Below are positions 61,301-64,000 of a stretch of 64,000 bases of DNA, piece after piece; position 1 is the stretch's first letter, and every line of letters starts with the position of its first letter. The DNA comes from Saccharothrix longispora (lineage in GTDB: Bacteria > Actinomycetota > Actinomycetes > Mycobacteriales > Pseudonocardiaceae). The translations under genes were made by a program, and so were the position numbers. The notes beneath the pieces are model-generated. The model worked only from the letters and a program-made list of their open reading frames with translations. It made no database searches and had not been told where the DNA came from. Location of the stretch: NCBI RefSeq assembly GCF_030852425.1, contig NZ_NSDM01000003.1:547876-611875 (forward strand). The letters run 5' to 3'.

Positions 61301-61895
61301 ACGGGTGCTCGTCCACCAGCACGGCCAGGTCGGCGACCACGTCGGCGTGCCGCCCCAGCACCAGCGCCAGCTCGGCGCGCCGCTCGACGACCGCCAGCCG
61401 CAGCTCGCGCAACCGGGTCCGCTGCGCCTCGGCGAACGGCCCCGGCACGCCGGACAGCGCGTCACCCCGCCACAGTGACCGCGCGAGGTCCAGCTCGGCC
61501 AGCGCCGCCGACGGGTCGTGCGCGCCCAGCGCCGCCGCGCGCTCCCGGTGCCGCTCGAACCGGTGCACGTCGAGCCCGTCCTCGGCCAGCTTCAGCGAGT
61601 ACCCCGACCCCGCCGACACCAGCACCCGTGACGCCGAGCGCTTGGACCGCGTGGGCTCCAGCACCCGGCGCAGGCCGGACACGTACGTGTGGAGGCTGGC
61701 CGCCGCGGTCGTGGGCGGTGCGTCGCCCCAGACGGCGTCGACCAGTTCGTCGCGCGACACGACCTGGTCGGCGCGCAGCGCGAGCACCGCGAACACGGCC
61801 CGCCTGCGCGCCGTGCCGAGGTCCACCTCGGTGCCGTCCCGCCACGCCCGCGCGGGACCGAGCAGGGCGGCGGTGACGGGGGCAGTGGCGCTCAT
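58350..61895 (-). CDS. SARP/LAL regulator with altered Walker A
   Basis: The 1,181-residue protein has the same domains as its neighbour: SARP (PVTAALLGPARAW; SRDELVDAVWGD), BTAD, AAA and TPR-like repeats. It has a Gly/Pro linker (about 280-330). Walker A reads GEPGIGRS: Arg359 replaces the Lys that contacts ATP phosphate. Walker B (LAVVVDDLQWAD) is normal. Nucleotide hydrolysis may be impaired. ATG at 61895 is eight bases after GGACGG. Together with the gene downstream it is probably one operon. Confidence 0.88.
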   Translation of the reverse strand: MSATAPVTAALLGPARAWRDGTEVDLGTARRRAVFAVLALRADQVVSRDELVDAVWGDAPPTTAAASLHTYVSGLRRVLEPTRSKRSASRVLVSAGSGYSLKLAEDGLDVHRFERHRERAAALGAHDPSAALAELDLARSLWRGDALSGVPGPFAEAQRTRLRELRLAVVERRAELALVLGRHADVVADLAVLVDEHPLREGLRALLITALHRGGRSGEALEAFQDARRVLVERLGIEPGAALREAHQRVLADEGAGARGALPAPGPDAVGGGPAIRGPAVRTTGGTGLPGGGLPGGGLLDPGSPVRSPRHVDPDPAMPAAGVFVGRDLELGVLRRALADAAGGRGRSVWVEGEPGIGRSALLATGLAGAPDAGFRVAWGAGDEVAPRTPLRVVLQALGVAETSPDPRRAELARALRAPAVGDPVPVVVDRLLALVNELCAEAPLAVVVDDLQWADEASVLMWHRMLRVAHRLPLLLVAAVRSVPRRADVEQVRRAVVASGGQVVRLRPLSAEAGTALLANLVGAVPGESLRPVVECAGGNPLYTRDMVEALVRDEAIEVRDGVAETGAPLDDDPPRSLVSAVARRLAFLSPGTTEVLRSAALLGTEFALGDAATALGRPSSELIAAVEEATAAGLLDDAGPKLAFRHAVIREALYHGTPAAVRTALHRRVAQALATAGAPVELVVEQLAAAPGAVDPWAVDWLVDRGTALGRRAPDTAVRLLRAVVGGPALAAEHRERLAALLARLVFWLGRGPEAEARYVLARTRDPNRAAEMRWILAHVGYRGGRAAEAVDALRAASADPAVPPAWRARLEALLAAVLREGLDDVAAAEEVAHRAVRRGGEAGDEFAVAHALQALWQVDSVRRDHAGALARVERALAVIGGRPDFTELRLGLLDNKAFSLQNLDRLAEADEVLAAAREPVGGTASRDVRVTTAVQDYWSGRWDAAAEEGARALVSDAGTSFGLREHGPALLVHGVAALVAARRDRVDVAEAHLLAAAAHPLVTPSDREHADFLPAARAVLAERAGRPDEALAVLEPVLSTTARMVLRHQWLPLLTRLAVDRGRREPAARALAVAEEEAAAEREPARAAAALAWCRGLVEGDPAPVLEAAARFRAVGRPVELAGALEDAAVLSGSASVLAEAVRGYRAVGAVHDVRRADARWRAATTGTGPAEGTTWAG

Positions 61896-61947
61896 CACCA
61901 TTTCCGTCCAATGCGCCTGGAATGCGATCCGGTCAGCCTCTTGCCTG

Positions 61948-61968
61948 CTTTGCACCGGTGGTGTAAAG
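61948..61968. promoter_or_regulatory. 21-bp near-palindrome upstream of the SARP operon
   Basis: CTTTGCACC and GGTGTAAAG flank GGT, with one mismatched pair. It lies about 55 bases before the SARP start, in a 360-base divergent gap (61896-62255) that is more AT-rich than its surroundings and has no gene I can support. Confidence 0.45.
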
Positions 61969-62255
61969 CGAATGCGGAATGCCCCGAACACCCCGACCAC
62001 GCCAGGTTATCACGTGGTCACTCAAGCCCTTGACCTGCGCCGACCATTTCACCAAGCGAGACGCAAGGCCATTCGACATTCGCGCTCCGGACAATTGTCG
62101 AGGTCACCCGCACCGCTCCCGAGGCCACCCTATTGGCACTCGCCCCGCGCCGTCGCCATCCTGCGGGCTGATCCGCCGCTACCACCACGGGGGTAAGCGG
62201 GGTTGCCGTTCCGGGGCGACGACACGGGCGTCCGGCACGCCTAGTTTCCATTGAC

Positions 62256-63443
62256 ATGAAACGACTTCTCGCCCCCCTGCTGGCCGCCGCGCTGGCCGCG
62301 ACCCTCACGGGCGCCGCGCACGCCGACCACCGCACCGCGTCCCCGCTCCAGCGGGACGCGGACGCCCTGCTCGCCCAGGGCGCGCCGGGCGTGCTGGTGG
62401 AGGTGGACACCCCGCGCGGCGACGTGCGGGTGCGCAGCGGCGTGGCCGACACCAGGACGCGCAAGCCGGTGCCGTGGAACGCGAAGTTCCGCATCGGCAG
62501 CTTCACCAAGACCTACGTCGCCGCGACCGTGCTGCAACTGGTCGGCGAGGGCAGGCTGTCGCTCGACGACACGGTCGAGCGCCGGCTGCCCGGCGTCGTG
62601 CGGGGCAACGGCAACGACGGCGGCAGGATCACCGTGCGCCAACTGCTCCAGCACACCAGCGGTCTGCACAACTACATCCTCCAGCTGCCGTTCATCTTCA
62701 AGGGCGACGAGTTCCTGGCGGAGCGCTTCCGCACCGTCACCGCGGCGGAGGCCGTCGCCCTCGCCACCGGCGTCGCGCCGGACTTCCAGCCGGGTGAGAA
62801 GTGGCGCTACTCCAACACCGGCTACGCCGTCGCGGGCATGATCATCGAGAAGGTGACGGGCCGCACCTGGCAGCAGGAGGTGCGGAAGCGCATCCTCGAC
62901 CCGCTGCGCCTGCGCGACACCTTCCTGCCGGGCACCTCGCCGGCCATCCCGAAGCCGCACGCCACGGCGTACGAGCGCTTCCCGGAGAAGGGCCTGGAGG
63001 CCGACCCCGAGGACCCGCGCTACGGTCCCGCGCTCGACGTCACCCACTTCAACCCGTCGTGGGGTGGCGCGGCGGGCGACATGATCAGCACCACCGACGA
63101 CGGCAACCGCTTCCTCCAGGCCCTCATGGCCGGCGAGGTGCTGCGCCCGGCCGAACTGGCCGAGATGAAGCGCACCGTTCCCGCGACCGGGTTCGAGCAG
63201 GGGTGGCCGGGCGTGCGGTACGGCCTGGGCCTGATGTTCATCCCGAACGAGTGCGGCGGCTACTGGTCGCACGGCGGCGACATCCCCGGCTTCATGACGC
63301 GCAACGGCGTCACCGACGACGGCCGCCGGTCCGTCGTCGTCTCGGTCAACACCGACTCGCTGATCCCGACGCCGGGCACGGCGCCCGCGGTGGGCGACCC
63401 GACCGCGACCCTGGTCGACCGCGCCCTCTGCGGCAGGGGGTAG
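62256..63443 (+). CDS. Secreted serine beta-lactamase-family hydrolase / DD-carboxypeptidase-like
   Basis: The 395-residue protein has a signal peptide (MKRLLAPLLAAALAATLTG, then AAHA) and the penicillin-recognising motifs: SFTK (82-85), the Tyr motif WRYSNTGYA, and SHGGD near the C-terminus. It resembles D-alanyl-D-alanine carboxypeptidase/esterase class C relatives. No C-terminal anchor is seen, so it is exported. ATG at 62256 lacks a ribosome-binding site; TAGTTT eight bases upstream suggests a leaderless message. Confidence 0.85.
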   Translation: MKRLLAPLLAAALAATLTGAAHADHRTASPLQRDADALLAQGAPGVLVEVDTPRGDVRVRSGVADTRTRKPVPWNAKFRIGSFTKTYVAATVLQLVGEGRLSLDDTVERRLPGVVRGNGNDGGRITVRQLLQHTSGLHNYILQLPFIFKGDEFLAERFRTVTAAEAVALATGVAPDFQPGEKWRYSNTGYAVAGMIIEKVTGRTWQQEVRKRILDPLRLRDTFLPGTSPAIPKPHATAYERFPEKGLEADPEDPRYGPALDVTHFNPSWGGAAGDMISTTDDGNRFLQALMAGEVLRPAELAEMKRTVPATGFEQGWPGVRYGLGLMFIPNECGGYWSHGGDIPGFMTRNGVTDDGRRSVVVSVNTDSLIPTPGTAPAVGDPTATLVDRALCGRG

Positions 63444-63535
63444 CCCTCCGGCGGTGCCGCCGACAGCGCCCTCCGGTGAGGTCCCGAACGCCCGGTGTCC
63501 GGAAACGGCCACCGGGCTTTCGCACGGGGAGGGAC

Positions 63536-63546
63536 CGATACTTTCG
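63536..63546. promoter_or_regulatory. Degenerate copy of the xylanase operator
   Basis: CGATACTTTCG differs by one base from the palindrome at 63669-63679. The two sites lie on either side of the predicted xylanase promoter. Confidence 0.45.
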
Positions 63547-63616
63547 TAACCCACTGAAGCGAGTCGGACGATCGCCACGCCCACATTTTGGCGTCTCTAT
63601 AGGTGATTACAAGTTC

Positions 63617-64000
<384 letters not shown>

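Overview
The window is very GC-rich, uses GTG and occasionally TTG starts freely, has many four-base start/stop overlaps, and carries actinobacterial families: DUF6292, DUF6760, SARP/LAL regulators, lipoproteins, GH6 and GH10 enzymes. I read it as chromosome of a filamentous actinomycete, most likely Pseudonocardiales (a Saccharothrix/Actinosynnema-type genome); the genus is inference. I saw no transposase, integrase, tRNA, rRNA or CRISPR array.

1-30 kb is ordinary accessory chromosome. It holds secreted hydrolases (SGNH esterase, amidase, GH6 family), several lipoproteins and small enzymes (histidine-methyltransferase family, NAD(P) oxidoreductase, alpha/beta hydrolase, RidA, VOC). It also has an ABC exporter divergent from a double-headed MerR regulator, two signalling operons (serine hydrolase-kinase-regulator at 14.9-17.9 kb; kinase-degenerate kinase-regulator at 18.2-21.0 kb), an MFS exporter and an HTH-MurA fusion under a 22-bp perfect palindrome. 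Three decayed loci lie here: a secreted-protein remnant (1.6-1.9 kb), a macrodomain/PARG-like gene (10.8-11.4 kb) and a SARP/LAL regulator (27.4-29.75 kb).

The centre, about 30-54.9 kb, is a contractile injection system (CIS) locus of the actinobacterial phage-tail-like type. In order: two small proteins; a membrane protein with a Gln-Gly repeat (opposite strand); a LuxR regulator; an anchored beta-propeller protein; DUF4255 cap/terminator protein; AAA+ ATPase; a DUF4157 protein with an unassigned C-terminal domain (best effector candidate); sheath; tube 1; a tail-assembly-like protein; DUF6760; an 804-residue disordered protein; tube 2; LysM baseplate protein; VgrG-like spike; PAAR tip; gp25; baseplate J; tail protein I; a zinc-ribbon/transmembrane/lectin-like protein; a nucleotide-sugar epimerase-like protein; a second LuxR regulator; and a 59-residue protein. 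No tail fibre or recognisable tape measure is present, in keeping with intracellular or membrane-triggered CIS of streptomycetes.

Regulators bracket the CIS. Related LuxR proteins sit near each end, and related SARP/LAL proteins lie outside them: one broken on the left, two intact and co-directional on the right, one of these with Arg in place of the Walker A Lys. The right end (62-64 kb) has a secreted serine beta-lactamase-family protein and the start of a GH10 xylanase with operator-like CGAAACTTTCG palindromes. A dispersed 22-nt repeat family occupies at least four intergenic spaces (4.4, 18.05, 24.5 and 32.75 kb).
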